DNA from: an uncultured Flavobacteriaceae bacterium
GTDB lineage: Bacteria > Bacteroidota > Bacteroidia > Flavobacteriales > Flavobacteriaceae
NCBI GenBank assembly: GCA_947504035.1
Contig: CANNGA010000002.1
Span: 334,545 to 398,544, forward strand
DNA length: 64,000 nt
Reading direction: 5' to 3'
Part shown: positions 1 through 8,426 of the stretch, in pieces
Position numbering within the stretch: position 1 is the stretch's first letter
Layout: each line of letters begins with the position of its first letter
The notes under the pieces: generated by a model
Seen by the model: the letters and a program-made list of their open reading frames with translations, nothing else
Database searches by the model: none
Told to the model about the DNA's origin: nothing
Program-made: the position numbers and the translations under genes

Positions 1-578
1 GCTTTGTGGTAGGCGATTTTGCAGGGATAGCACATGTGATCATTTCGGCCACAGGATACACGGGTAGCGGCGGATTCGAAATTTACTGTAAGAACAGCGA
101 GGTTGAACAAATTTGGACTGCTGTACTTGAAGCAGGAGCAGATTTTGGTATTAAACCTGTTGGTTTAGCTGCCAGAGACACGTTGCGTTTAGAAATGGGC
201 TATTGCTTGTATGGTAATGATATAGACGATACAACATCACCTTTAGAAGCTGGATTGGGGTGGATTACGAAATTCAATAAAACCTTTACAAATTCGGAAG
301 CCTTACAACTAGAAAAAACTCAAGGCAGTACTAAAAAACTGGTAGGCTTTCAAATTGAAGGACGCGGCATTCCAAGACATGATTATGTGATTGCCAATGC
401 CGAAGGTACTCCTATAGGTCGTGTTACTTCAGGTACCATGTCACCATCCTTAAAACAGGGTATTGGTTTGGGCTATGTTCCTATTAATTACGCCACGCCG
501 GGCACCGAGATTTATATTCAAATTCGAAAAAAACAAGTACCAGCTACTGTGGTAAAACTTCCTTTTTACAAGCAATAA
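1..578 (+). CDS. gcvT: Aminomethyltransferase (glycine cleavage T protein), 3' part
   Basis: The gene runs in from the left edge; about 190 C-terminal residues of a protein usually near 360 residues are visible. GcvT takes the aminomethyl group from lipoylated H protein and gives methylene-tetrahydrofolate and ammonia. Visible family features are the YTGSGGFEI stretch near the beginning, the [15 protein letters not shown] block that lines the folate pocket, and the C-terminal barrel domain ([15 protein letters not shown] ... [21 protein letters not shown]). The reading frame is open to base 3, so the first ATG in view is internal. Glutaminase begins 3 bases after the stop, so the two genes are probably cotranscribed. 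Confidence 0.95.
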   Translation, partial: FVVGDFAGIAHVIISATGYTGSGGFEIYCKNSEVEQIWTAVLEAGADFGIKPVGLAARDTLRLEMGYCLYGNDIDDTTSPLEAGLGWITKFNKTFTNSEALQLEKTQGSTKKLVGFQIEGRGIPRHDYVIANAEGTPIGRVTSGTMSPSLKQGIGLGYVPINYATPGTEIYIQIRKKQVPATVVKLPFYKQ

Positions 579-581
579 TTT

Positions 582-1493
582 ATGGATTACCAAGCAATAT
601 TAGAAACGATATACCAGCAGGTTACTGCTATTAAAGATAAAGGAACACCCGCAGCTTATATTCCCGAATTGGCGCATATAGATGTGAACAATTTTGGCTT
701 GTATCTGCAAAACAATACAGGCGATGTATACGGTGTTGGAGAATACGATACCAAATTCTCTATTCAAAGTATTTCCAAAGCACTCGCACTTGCCTTAGCA
801 TCTTCGTTTGATGCTGTCGACATCTTAAAACGGGTAGATGTAGAGCCTTCCGGACATCCCTTTAACCAATTAGCGCTTATTGAAATAGAAAATGGCATCC
901 CTAGAAATCCATTTATAAATTCTGGAGCTATTGTAATTGCCGATATATTAGTATCCCAATTGGAAAATCCTAAAGCCGATTTTCTTAATTATGTACGCGA
1001 TATAACGGGAGATACCAGCATCGCCTACGATTTAAACGTAGCAGCATCTGAAAAAGCAACAGGACATAAAAATTTTGCAGCAGCGCACCTTTTAAAATCG
1101 TTTGGGAATCTACATAATGATGTCGATACTGTTTTAGATTTTTACTTTCACCAATGTGCCTTACACATGTCTTGCGTACAAATAGCTAAAGCCTTCCATT
1201 TATTTGCCAATAGAGGCAAATGCCAAGTCAATAAATTACGCCTCACAGAACAAAAAGTAAAACGTATTAATGCGATTATGCTAACCTGTGGTTTTTATGA
1301 TGAAGCGGGCGAGTTTGCTTTCGAAGTCGGTTTACCAGGCAAAAGTGGAGTTGGTGGCGGCATTGTAGCGCTTCTACCCGATAATTTTGTAATTTCTGTA
1401 TGGGCGCCAGGACTTAATAAACGCGGCAATTCTAAACTAGGCATGCTAGCCCTAGAACAATTTACAACCAAAACAGAATTATCTATTTTTTAA
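582..1493 (+). CDS. glsA: Glutaminase A
   Basis: A 303-residue serine-type glutaminase that hydrolyses L-glutamine to glutamate and ammonia in the cytosol. The fold is beta-lactamase-like; the catalytic Ser-x-x-Lys is seen as S63-I-S-K66 in FSIQSISKAL. Other conserved blocks are the SGHPFNQ-like PSGHPFNQLAL, NPFINSGAI, and the C-terminal LPGKSGVGGGI and SVWAPGLNKRGNS. Length matches the family (about 300-310). The ATG lies 3 bases after gcvT, and an SDR gene follows after 24 bases, so all three probably share a transcript. The pairing with gcvT makes ammonia a common product, but no functional link is established. Confidence 0.95.
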   Translation: MDYQAILETIYQQVTAIKDKGTPAAYIPELAHIDVNNFGLYLQNNTGDVYGVGEYDTKFSIQSISKALALALASSFDAVDILKRVDVEPSGHPFNQLALIEIENGIPRNPFINSGAIVIADILVSQLENPKADFLNYVRDITGDTSIAYDLNVAASEKATGHKNFAAAHLLKSFGNLHNDVDTVLDFYFHQCALHMSCVQIAKAFHLFANRGKCQVNKLRLTEQKVKRINAIMLTCGFYDEAGEFAFEVGLPGKSGVGGGIVALLPDNFVISVWAPGLNKRGNSKLGMLALEQFTTKTELSIF

Positions 1494-1517
1494 ACCTCTT
1501 GCTTTAGGCAGTGGCAT

Positions 1518-2354
1518 ATGAAAGAAGGACAGGAAAAGCATAGAATATTGGTGTTAGGTGGCAGCGGTTTTTTGGGTAACGCTATTTATAAAGAACTTTG
1601 TGCTTATTTTAAAACCTATGCAACGTTTAACAGGCCCAATACGGCATTAGAGGGCAATCATCAATTTTTCGAATACAATTTTGAAGAAGATGATATTTAT
1701 GATATCCTTGCTTTTGTAAAACCAAGTATCGTAATTTCTGCCGTTCGAGGCGACTTCTCCAAACAAGTCTTATTACACCAACATCTCGCAGAGTATGTAG
1801 TCACCCATGATATTAAACTCTTATTTCTATCTTCGGCTAATGTATTCGATGCCTACAGTAAATTTCCTAGTTATGAAGAAGACAAAACTTTAAGTCATAG
1901 TGTTTTTGGGCATTTCAAAATTAAAATTGAAAACATGTTACTCCGGTTGCCACGACGTCAAGTCGCCATATTAAGGCTGCCTATGGTGTTTGGCAATCAA
2001 TCGCCACGTATTGCAGAGTTGACACAGCACATTAAAGACGGGACGCCCATAGAAATTTTTCCAAATCTTATCATGAATGTGGCTACAGCCTCTAAAGTCA
2101 CACAGCAAATTCATTACATCATTAACCGTAAAAAATTTGGCGTCTTTCACTTAGGAACTACAGATCTTGTGCATCATGACGATTTTATGAAAGACCTGAT
2201 ACAAACCTTAGCCCTAGAACAACAAGCGCATTATAAACGTGTTTACACCACCAACGACGAACGGTATTTGGCGGTGTTACCCAAATTTAATGCCTTGCCC
2301 AAACAGCTGCAATACCAAAGTGCTTACCTCTTGGAAGAATTGCAAAAACCTTAA
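1518..2354 (+). CDS. SDR-fold sugar-nucleotide-binding protein (RmlD/epimerase-like), catalytic Tyr replaced
   Basis: A 278-residue protein with an N-terminal NAD(P)-binding Rossmann motif GGSGFLGNAIY (residues about 14-24) and the general order of RmlD/extended SDR enzymes: VISAVRG, FLSSANVFDAYSKFPSYEED, ILRLPMVFG. The usual YxxxK catalytic pair reads FGHFK, so the tyrosine position holds phenylalanine while lysine is kept. It may therefore bind a nucleotide-sugar or NAD without standard oxidoreductase chemistry, or use another residue. It follows glsA by 24 bases. The substrate cannot be read from the sequence. Confidence 0.7.
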   Translation: MKEGQEKHRILVLGGSGFLGNAIYKELCAYFKTYATFNRPNTALEGNHQFFEYNFEEDDIYDILAFVKPSIVISAVRGDFSKQVLLHQHLAEYVVTHDIKLLFLSSANVFDAYSKFPSYEEDKTLSHSVFGHFKIKIENMLLRLPRRQVAILRLPMVFGNQSPRIAELTQHIKDGTPIEIFPNLIMNVATASKVTQQIHYIINRKKFGVFHLGTTDLVHHDDFMKDLIQTLALEQQAHYKRVYTTNDERYLAVLPKFNALPKQLQYQSAYLLEELQKP

Positions 2355-2451
2355 CCTTAAGGTTAAAAATCAGTTCGTTTTCTTAGCGTATCACTTTAAA
2401 TTACCCTAAATTGGCTACACATTAGAACAATAGATTTTAAACACAGTACTC

Positions 2452-2745
2452 ATGGAAAAGTTAACGGAACTACAGATTAAATCACAGTTAGTACAAATGC
2501 CAGAATGGGAATATGACGACAATGCCATTCATGCCGAATTTGAATTCGACAATTTTAAAGACTGCTTTAGTGCCATGAGTCGCATCGCTTTCGAGTGCGA
2601 AGCCCTTAACCACCACCCCGATTGGTCTAATGTTTACAACGTGCTTTCAATTACTTTAACGACACACGATGTGAATGGGGTTACCCTAAAAGATATTGAG
2701 TTAGCTAAAGCCATAGACGCTATTGTAGTACCCGAAGAAGATTAA
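2452..2745 (+). CDS. 4a-hydroxytetrahydrobiopterin dehydratase (pterin-4a-carbinolamine dehydratase)
   Basis: A 97-residue PCD/DCoH-family protein that dehydrates 4a-hydroxy-tetrahydropterin, recycling the cofactor of aromatic amino acid hydroxylases. The signature is complete: EALNHHPDWSNVYN (His54, His55, Pro56) and LTTHDVNGVTLKD (His72), giving the three catalytic histidines. The length is typical. No phenylalanine hydroxylase gene lies in the window. Note that some bacteria keep PCD for molybdopterin or other pterin uses. It stands alone, with 97 bases before it and the yebC promoter directly after it. Confidence 0.93.
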   Translation: MEKLTELQIKSQLVQMPEWEYDDNAIHAEFEFDNFKDCFSAMSRIAFECEALNHHPDWSNVYNVLSITLTTHDVNGVTLKDIELAKAIDAIVVPEED

Positions 2746-2747
2746 AT

Positions 2748-2777
2748 TTGCAATTATCTAAGCTATTTTTAACTTTG
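2748..2777 (+). promoter_or_regulatory. Bacteroidota-type promoter of yebC
   Basis: TTG at 2748-2750 and TAACTTTG at 2770-2777 are separated by 19 bases, an exact match to the TTG-N19-TAnnTTTG housekeeping consensus known from Flavobacterium and Bacteroides. Transcription should begin near 2784, giving a leader of only about 13 bases before the yebC ATG at 2797. Confidence 0.75.
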
Positions 2778-2796
2778 TCAATCTAAAATTAGAACT

Positions 2797-3516
2797 ATGG
2801 GAAGAGCTTTTGAATTTCGGAAAGCAAGAAAAATGAAACGCTGGTCGGCAATGAGTAAGGCCTTTACACGTATTGGAAAAGATATTGTAATGGCAGTAAA
2901 AGAAGGCGGGCCAGACCCGGATAGCAATTCCCGACTACGTGCAATTATACAGAATGCCAAGTCTGTAAATATGCCAAAAGACAATGTAGAGCGCGCCATT
3001 AAGCGTGCCTCAGATAAAAGTCAAGGCGATTATAAAGAAGTTATTTTTGAAGGCTATGCACCGCACGGTATTGCTATACTTGTAGAAACAGCTACAGATA
3101 ACAACACGCGAACCGTTGCGAATGTAAGAAGCTACTTTAACAAATGTGATGGCAGTTTAGGCACATCAGGTTCGGTAGTGTTTATGTTCGATCACACCTG
3201 TAATTTTAGAATTAATGCTGAAGGTTTAGATCCTGAAGAGGTAGAACTCGAATTTATAGATTATGGAGCCGAAGAAGTTTTTGCCGATGAAGATGGTATT
3301 TTAATTTACGCCCCTTTTGAAAGCTTTGGAGCGATCCAAGCAGCCTTAGAAGAAAAAGGCGTTGAAATTTTATCCTCTGGTTTCGAGCGTATTCCGCAGG
3401 TCACTAAACCATTATCTGGAGATAAAGTTGCCGATGTGGAAAAGCTTTTAGAAAAGTTAGAAGAAGATGACGATGTGCAAAACGTTTACCATACTATGGA
3501 AGAAACAGAGGCATAG
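2797..3516 (+). CDS. YebC/PmpR family translation or transcription regulatory protein
   Basis: A 239-residue YebC-family protein, recognised by the N-terminal MGRAFEFRKARKMKRWSAMS (variant of the usual MAGHSKWANIKHRK), then the RLRAIIQNAKSVNMPKDNVERAIKRA helix region, the EGYAPHGIAILVE strand and GSLGTSGSVVFMF. Members have been described as transcription regulators and, more recently, as factors that relieve ribosome stalling; which applies here is open. It has its own consensus promoter and is closed by a strong hairpin terminator at 3541, so it is probably a single-gene unit. The form with GRAFEFRKARKMKRW is common in Bacteroidota. Confidence 0.92.
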   Translation: MGRAFEFRKARKMKRWSAMSKAFTRIGKDIVMAVKEGGPDPDSNSRLRAIIQNAKSVNMPKDNVERAIKRASDKSQGDYKEVIFEGYAPHGIAILVETATDNNTRTVANVRSYFNKCDGSLGTSGSVVFMFDHTCNFRINAEGLDPEEVELEFIDYGAEEVFADEDGILIYAPFESFGAIQAALEEKGVEILSSGFERIPQVTKPLSGDKVADVEKLLEKLEEDDDVQNVYHTMEETEA

Positions 3517-3540
3517 TCACCCCTAAAACGCTACAAAAAT

Positions 3541-3579
3541 ACGCCGAAGCAACCTTAAATATGTTTCGGCGTTTTTTTA
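3541..3579 (+). terminator. Rho-independent terminator after yebC
   Basis: Perfect 8-base stem ACGCCGAA (3541-3548) with TTCGGCGT (3565-3572), 16-base loop, followed by a run of T. It separates the housekeeping block from the polysaccharide locus. Confidence 0.85.
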
Positions 3580-3726
3580 TACCTACTTCCCTCCTAGCTT
3601 CGTTTGTGTTATGTTAGGTCGTCTTTTAGCATTGCTTAATAGTAATGTAAAAAAGCCGCATACGGTTCGCTGTCTGAAATTTAAATCCGTTCTACGAATA
3701 TCTCAATCAAAAGAACTATACTTTTA

Positions 3727-3734
3727 TATATTTG
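3727..3734 (+). promoter_or_regulatory. Probable -7 box of the polysaccharide operon
   Basis: TATATTTG matches the TAnnTTTG -7 consensus 36 bases before the first glycosyltransferase gene. No clear TTG element is found at the expected distance upstream, so the promoter may be weak or activator-dependent. The stretch 3580-3726 holds nothing else recognisable. Confidence 0.45.
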
Positions 3735-3769
3735 TGCACACATAATATATGCAATAACCTGCTATAATC

Positions 3770-4912
3770 ATGAAGAAAAAAGTAATACGAACTGCTACCA
3801 TTCCAGTGTCATTGTCTGGACTCTTAAAAGGACAACTGCAATTTTTAGGACAGCATTTTGAGGTCATAGGTGTTTCATCCTACGATAAAGAAGTCCTTAA
3901 AGTATTGGAAGAACGCGAGCAAATCCGTACCAAAGCCATAGAAATAAAACGACAGATTTCGGTATTTAAAGATTTTAAATCACTTGTACAACTGTATTTG
4001 TATTTTAGAAAAGAAAAACCATTTATCGTACATTCTATAACCCCTAAAGCGGGTCTGTTAAGTATGGTAGCAGCAAAATTAGCAGGTGTGCCACATCGCT
4101 TGCATACGTTTACAGGGCTAATATTCCCAACCAAAACAGGATTTAGTCAGAAGTTGCTTATTACCATGGATCGCATTTTATGCGCTTGTGCAACTAAAAT
4201 TTTTCCCGAAGGCAATGGGGTTAAAAATGATTTAATCAACTATAAAATCACCTCTAAACCTTTAGAAATTATTGCAAATGGTAATGTAAATGGTATTGAC
4301 ACCAGTTATTTTGCACCCAGTCAATTTACTGCTACAGAAATAAATGCCTTAAAAGAAAAACTTGGTATTGCAGCAACTGATTTTGTATTTGTTTTTATAG
4401 GACGGTTGGTTAAAGATAAAGGCATTAATGAATTGGCAAATGTGTTTTCAAAACTAAGCAAAGCCCATACTTCTGTTAAATTGTTATTGGTAGGAGGTTA
4501 TGAAGCTGAGTTAGACCCTGTAGCCCCTTCAACCTATGACATTATAGAAAACAACCCTCATGTTATTAGCACAGGTTGGGTAGATGATGTACGTCCCTAT
4601 TTAGCAGTATCCAATATTTTAGCTTTTCCAAGTTACCGCGAAGGCTTTCCTAATGTTGTCATTCAAGCGGGTGCTATGGGCGTACCTAGTATTGTAACCA
4701 ATATTAATGGAAGTAACGAAATTATTAAGGATGGTGAAAACGGCGTTATTATTCCTGTTAAAGACGAAACGGCACTATACGATGCAATGCAGGCTATGCT
4801 TGAGTCTCAAACACCTTTTAAAGCAGATGTGTGCAGAGCCTTAATCACCTCGCGTTTTGAAACACAAGTGGTTTGGGATGGCGTGCTTGATGCTTATCAA
4901 CAACTCCAATAA
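3770..4912 (+). CDS. Glycosyltransferase family 4 (polysaccharide locus)
   Basis: A 380-residue GT-B fold enzyme that transfers a sugar from a nucleotide-sugar to a growing lipid-linked glycan on the cytoplasmic side. The C-terminal donor domain shows FVFIGRLVKDKGINELANVF (about residues 205-224) and the EX7E-type region SYREGFPNVVIQAGAMGVPSI (about 288-308). The N-terminal half carries KPFIVHSITPKAGLLSMVAAKLAGVPHRLHTFTG-type sequence (about residues 85-118) seen in WbpZ/PglA-like enzymes. It is the first gene of a rightward run ending near 12081. Donor and acceptor sugars are not predictable. Confidence 0.88.
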   Translation: MKKKVIRTATIPVSLSGLLKGQLQFLGQHFEVIGVSSYDKEVLKVLEEREQIRTKAIEIKRQISVFKDFKSLVQLYLYFRKEKPFIVHSITPKAGLLSMVAAKLAGVPHRLHTFTGLIFPTKTGFSQKLLITMDRILCACATKIFPEGNGVKNDLINYKITSKPLEIIANGNVNGIDTSYFAPSQFTATEINALKEKLGIAATDFVFVFIGRLVKDKGINELANVFSKLSKAHTSVKLLLVGGYEAELDPVAPSTYDIIENNPHVISTGWVDDVRPYLAVSNILAFPSYREGFPNVVIQAGAMGVPSIVTNINGSNEIIKDGENGVIIPVKDETALYDAMQAMLESQTPFKADVCRALITSRFETQVVWDGVLDAYQQLQ

Positions 4913-4939
4913 AATAGTAGCTTACCTACTCTATTCCCA

Positions 4940-6256
4940 ATGAAAACTCAAATCGCAGCATTATTCGCATTATTTCGGTACCAGGCCTTTTGGACGATGG
5001 ACCGTATAAAGGGAGGGCCTGTTAAAACACATCTAAAAGCCATTACGAATAGTATTGAGCACACGCTTCCAGAAGTTCAAAAACAACAGCGTCTAGAAAA
5101 ACTAGAAGCACTACTCGCCCACTGTAAAGCTACCGTGCCTTTTTATGAAAAAGGATATCAAACAGCATCAGGCCTAGACGCGTTTCCTGTGGTAGACAAA
5201 CGTATTATTTCTAATGATTACGAGCAGTTTACTTCAAAAACGTATCGCGATACTAAAAACACCATTCGTAAAACCAGTGGGTCTACAGGCACACCTTTTC
5301 AGGTGGCGCATAACGCCAACAAAGTACACCGAAATACAGCAGACAATTTATACTTTTCAAAAAAAGCAGGGTATAAAATAGGTACTAGTTTATACTATGT
5401 ACGGCACTGGAATGCTGCTTATAAAAAAGCAGGATGGCAAAACTGGCTGCAAAATTTAAAACCCATAGAAGCCGTAGATCTTAAACCTAAAACAATAGAA
5501 GCCTTTCTAGAACGTATGGTAGCCGATCCTTCTAAAATAAGTATTTTAGGTTTTCCTTCAGCTCTAGAAGTGGTATGTAAACATTTAGACGCTAAAAATG
5601 CGGCTCCTTTTCCTTTTAAGGTGACGTCTGCTATTGCAATGGCAGAAGCTCTAAACAGTTACACCACAACTAAAATGGCCTATTATTTCAATACCACCAT
5701 GGTATCGCGCTATTCAAATATGGAAGCGGGTATTTTAGCCCAGGCACCTGTTGAAAATCCTGCGGTTTTTACTATAAACACAGCCTCTTATCATATCGAA
5801 ATTTTAAATTTAAATGAGGATACACCAGCTCCTAAAGGCACTTTAGGTAGAATTGTAATCACCGATTTGTACAATTACGCCATGCCACTTGTACGTTACG
5901 ATACGGGCGATCTGGGAACTATAGAAACCAATGGAAATAGGCGTGTTTTTACTAAAATAGAAGGTCGAAAATCGGATACAATTTATGATACCAAAGGGCA
6001 TGTGGTCTCTTCCTTTATGATGACCTCTATCATAAATTACGCTAACATCAACCAAGTCCAGTTGATACAATACGATAAAACAGCATACGAATTGAAATTA
6101 AATGTTACTCCACATTTCAATTTGGAAGCAAAACTTAGGGAAGAATTCAAAACGTTTCTAGGCGCAGATGCTACGCTTACCATAAGTTATGTAGATGCCA
6201 TTCCTTTATTAAATTCTGGTAAAAGAAAATACACGCTTAACACCTACAAAACATAG
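4940..6256 (+). CDS. CapK/PaaK-like adenylate-forming enzyme
   Basis: A 438-residue protein of the phenylacetate-CoA ligase-like (CapK) branch of adenylate-forming enzymes. The P-loop-like AMP-binding motif is KTSGSTGTPFQV (about residues 112-123); later conserved parts are LVRYDTGDLG (about 316-325) and the C-terminal IEGRKSD hinge. CapK proteins recur in capsule and exopolysaccharide loci, where they probably activate a carboxylate by adenylation, but their substrates are mostly unknown. It follows the glycosyltransferase by 27 bases. A second, unrelated adenylation gene lies at 8427, so the locus may activate two different acids. Confidence 0.82.
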   Translation: MKTQIAALFALFRYQAFWTMDRIKGGPVKTHLKAITNSIEHTLPEVQKQQRLEKLEALLAHCKATVPFYEKGYQTASGLDAFPVVDKRIISNDYEQFTSKTYRDTKNTIRKTSGSTGTPFQVAHNANKVHRNTADNLYFSKKAGYKIGTSLYYVRHWNAAYKKAGWQNWLQNLKPIEAVDLKPKTIEAFLERMVADPSKISILGFPSALEVVCKHLDAKNAAPFPFKVTSAIAMAEALNSYTTTKMAYYFNTTMVSRYSNMEAGILAQAPVENPAVFTINTASYHIEILNLNEDTPAPKGTLGRIVITDLYNYAMPLVRYDTGDLGTIETNGNRRVFTKIEGRKSDTIYDTKGHVVSSFMMTSIINYANINQVQLIQYDKTAYELKLNVTPHFNLEAKLREEFKTFLGADATLTISYVDAIPLLNSGKRKYTLNTYKT

Positions 6257-6419
6257 AAAAAAACAACATTTGTTACTTATTTTAAAGATTTAACTTACGT
6301 TAATTTATTTTAAAACTACAAGGTCTATATAAATGTTATATTTTAACATTTACAAAAAACTAAAACACCAAAAGCATCGTATAATTTTTAAGAACACCCC
6401 TTTTTTAAAAGTTTAATTA

Positions 6420-7088
6420 ATGACAAAACAAAATGTAGTAGTAATAGGTGCATCTGGACATGCAAGTGTTATTATCGATATCATAGAACAGTTAGAAATC
6501 TATACTATTGTGGGCTTGATTGATAGTTATAAACCCAAAGGGTTTAAATTATTTAATTATAGTGTTTTAGGTAGTGAATCTGAACTCAGTACTTTAATAG
6601 AAACACATCAAATTTTTGGAGGTATTGTTGCTATAGGCGACAATGCAACCCGACAGGCTATGGTAGAAAACATCGCCGCATCAAATCCAAATTTTTCATT
6701 TATATCGGCCATACATCCTACAGCTATTATCGGGAAACAAGTACATGTTGCTGAGGGCACTGTAGTTGTGGCTGGTGCGATAATTAATAGCAATACCCAT
6801 GTAGGTGCGCATTGTATTGTAAATACGAAAGCTTCTATAGGTCACGATTGTAATATTGCAACGTTTTCTAGTGTGGCTTCTGGAGCCACTATAGGTGGTG
6901 GTGTTCGTGTAGAAACGGGTGCCATTATTTGTTTAGGCGCTACTATACTTGGCAACTTAACAATTGGCGCACATGCGCTTTTAGGTGCTGGTGCCGTAGC
7001 AGCAAGAGATATTGCCAGTTATGCCATTGCTATAGGTGTTCCAGCAAAAGTTGTGAAGCAACGAAAAGCAGACACACCTTATCTATAA
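6420..7088 (+). CDS. NeuD/PglD-family sugar O- or N-acetyltransferase
   Basis: A 222-residue protein with the N-terminal nucleotide-sugar-binding Rossmann-like domain (VVVIGASGHASVIIDII, residues 6-22) and a C-terminal left-handed beta-helix of hexapeptide repeats (about residues 95-205). The catalytic histidine of the family is visible as H142 in SIGHDCNIATF; PglD has EHDC at the same place. Such enzymes acetylate UDP-4-amino-sugars (PglD) or sialic-acid-type sugars (NeuD) with acetyl-CoA. No sugar dehydratase or aminotransferase is in the window, so the precursor must come from elsewhere. A 163-base AT-rich gap precedes it. Confidence 0.88.
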   Translation: MTKQNVVVIGASGHASVIIDIIEQLEIYTIVGLIDSYKPKGFKLFNYSVLGSESELSTLIETHQIFGGIVAIGDNATRQAMVENIAASNPNFSFISAIHPTAIIGKQVHVAEGTVVVAGAIINSNTHVGAHCIVNTKASIGHDCNIATFSSVASGATIGGGVRVETGAIICLGATILGNLTIGAHALLGAGAVAARDIASYAIAIGVPAKVVKQRKADTPYL

Positions 7089-7237
7089 AATGGATGTAAA
7101 GGGACTTTAGCCTAACACACTATAAACCGTATTAAAATGACAATCTATTTCATCGGTAATTGCGGTATGCTTATCTAATATTTTAAAAGGAGAAAATAAA
7201 ATTTTAACGATTAGATTTTATTCTAATTGCTTTTATA

Positions 7238-7245
7238 TACATTTG
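7238..7245 (+). promoter_or_regulatory. Possible internal promoter (-7 box) before the adenylation/carrier module
   Basis: TACATTTG matches TAnnTTTG, 87 bases before the gene at 7332, in a 243-base gap. No well-placed TTG is seen. The gap also has a small GCGCT/AGCG hairpin near 7267. This may give the 7332-12081 genes their own transcript. Confidence 0.35.
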
Positions 7246-7331
7246 AAACTTATAAGGAAGACACCGGCGCTATTAAAAGCGTTATTGTCTTGTCTTAATA
7301 GTTTTAAATTTTTTATAGAGACGCATTAGGA

Positions 7332-8420
7332 ATGAATCAAGATTTAAGTATAGTCACGCTTACTAAGGCCGATTTAAAACAGGCTTTAAAAGACAATACC
7401 TACTGGGGCGCTTCTTCTAATGTGGTGCCATTTTCTAAAAGTAAAGCCTTCTGGTTGTTAGCTAATGACCGTATAGCAGATAACGATCTCTGCGCCGTAC
7501 TAGGCCTTGAAAAAGAAGAATTGGTATCATTTGTATATATCATACCAGATCTTTTAAATACAGATCAAGGCACTACTAAAGTGTATTGGAGCAGACGTTG
7601 GTGGATTCATCCTAAATTTAAAGACACCGTACTGCCTACATTTACTATGACCACGGCTTTAAATGCTGTAAATCATAAAATGATTATAAAATTTTTGGGT
7701 AGAGATGTAGAGGCTTATTATGAAAAACAACCTTTTAAAAAAGTTGCCGAACGTACCCGTTATTACATAGTTTTTAATGCAGATGCAGAACTCATTACTG
7801 CCAAAATAAAAGGTCTTAGCCGTTTATCTTGGATTCTAAAAGGTATAGACAAAACCTCTCTTAAAATTGCTAATGCCATAAATAAACGCAAATTAAAAAC
7901 AAGCGCACTACAGTACAACTACGTATCACATATAGATAAGGATGTATGGGCGTTTATGGCACCTCTATGTGCTAATGATGCTATTCCCAAAGACAGTGCC
8001 TATATCAACTGGCAGATAGACAATAACCAATACACAACAACCCTAGTAGAAAAACGCCATTCTAAAACCTGTCTCGTTGCAGGTGAAGCTAATACCATAT
8101 TCAATACGAGTTTTACTGTTATAAAGGCCAATAAAATTATTGGATTTATTTCATTTTTAACCAGACGTCATGAGGCCGTTATACGGTACTTTGTTTGTGA
8201 TGATGCGCATATAGCACTTTGTGCAGACGCACTTATAGAAAACGTTATTAGTGCTGGCGCTAGAAATATACAAACCGAAAACGAAGTATTAGGCCAATTG
8301 CTACAGCGTAAATTTTTTAATATACATACCAATACAAGAACACTATATGGGCTTGTAAATCATGCTATAGCTACAGAAACACCTCTGTTTTTTAACGATC
8401 GTGATGGAAACTTTGCTTAA
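7332..8420 (+). CDS. Unknown protein of the polysaccharide locus, possibly a GNAT-fold acyl or aminoacyl transferase
   Basis: A 362-residue protein that I do not recognise with certainty. It has no signal peptide or membrane segment. The spacing of its hydrophobic strands (for example LVSFVYIIPDLL, KTCLVAGEANTIFNT, IIGFISFLTRRHEAVIRYFVCD) suggests two GNAT-like halves. Its stop lies 6 bases before a stand-alone adenylation enzyme, which overlaps an acyl carrier protein gene. The simplest guess is that it moves the activated acyl or aminoacyl group from the carrier to a sugar. This is inference from position; the sequence shows no diagnostic motif. Confidence 0.45.
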   Translation: MNQDLSIVTLTKADLKQALKDNTYWGASSNVVPFSKSKAFWLLANDRIADNDLCAVLGLEKEELVSFVYIIPDLLNTDQGTTKVYWSRRWWIHPKFKDTVLPTFTMTTALNAVNHKMIIKFLGRDVEAYYEKQPFKKVAERTRYYIVFNADAELITAKIKGLSRLSWILKGIDKTSLKIANAINKRKLKTSALQYNYVSHIDKDVWAFMAPLCANDAIPKDSAYINWQIDNNQYTTTLVEKRHSKTCLVAGEANTIFNTSFTVIKANKIIGFISFLTRRHEAVIRYFVCDDAHIALCADALIENVISAGARNIQTENEVLGQLLQRKFFNIHTNTRTLYGLVNHAIATETPLFFNDRDGNFA

Positions 8421-8426
8421 TATATT

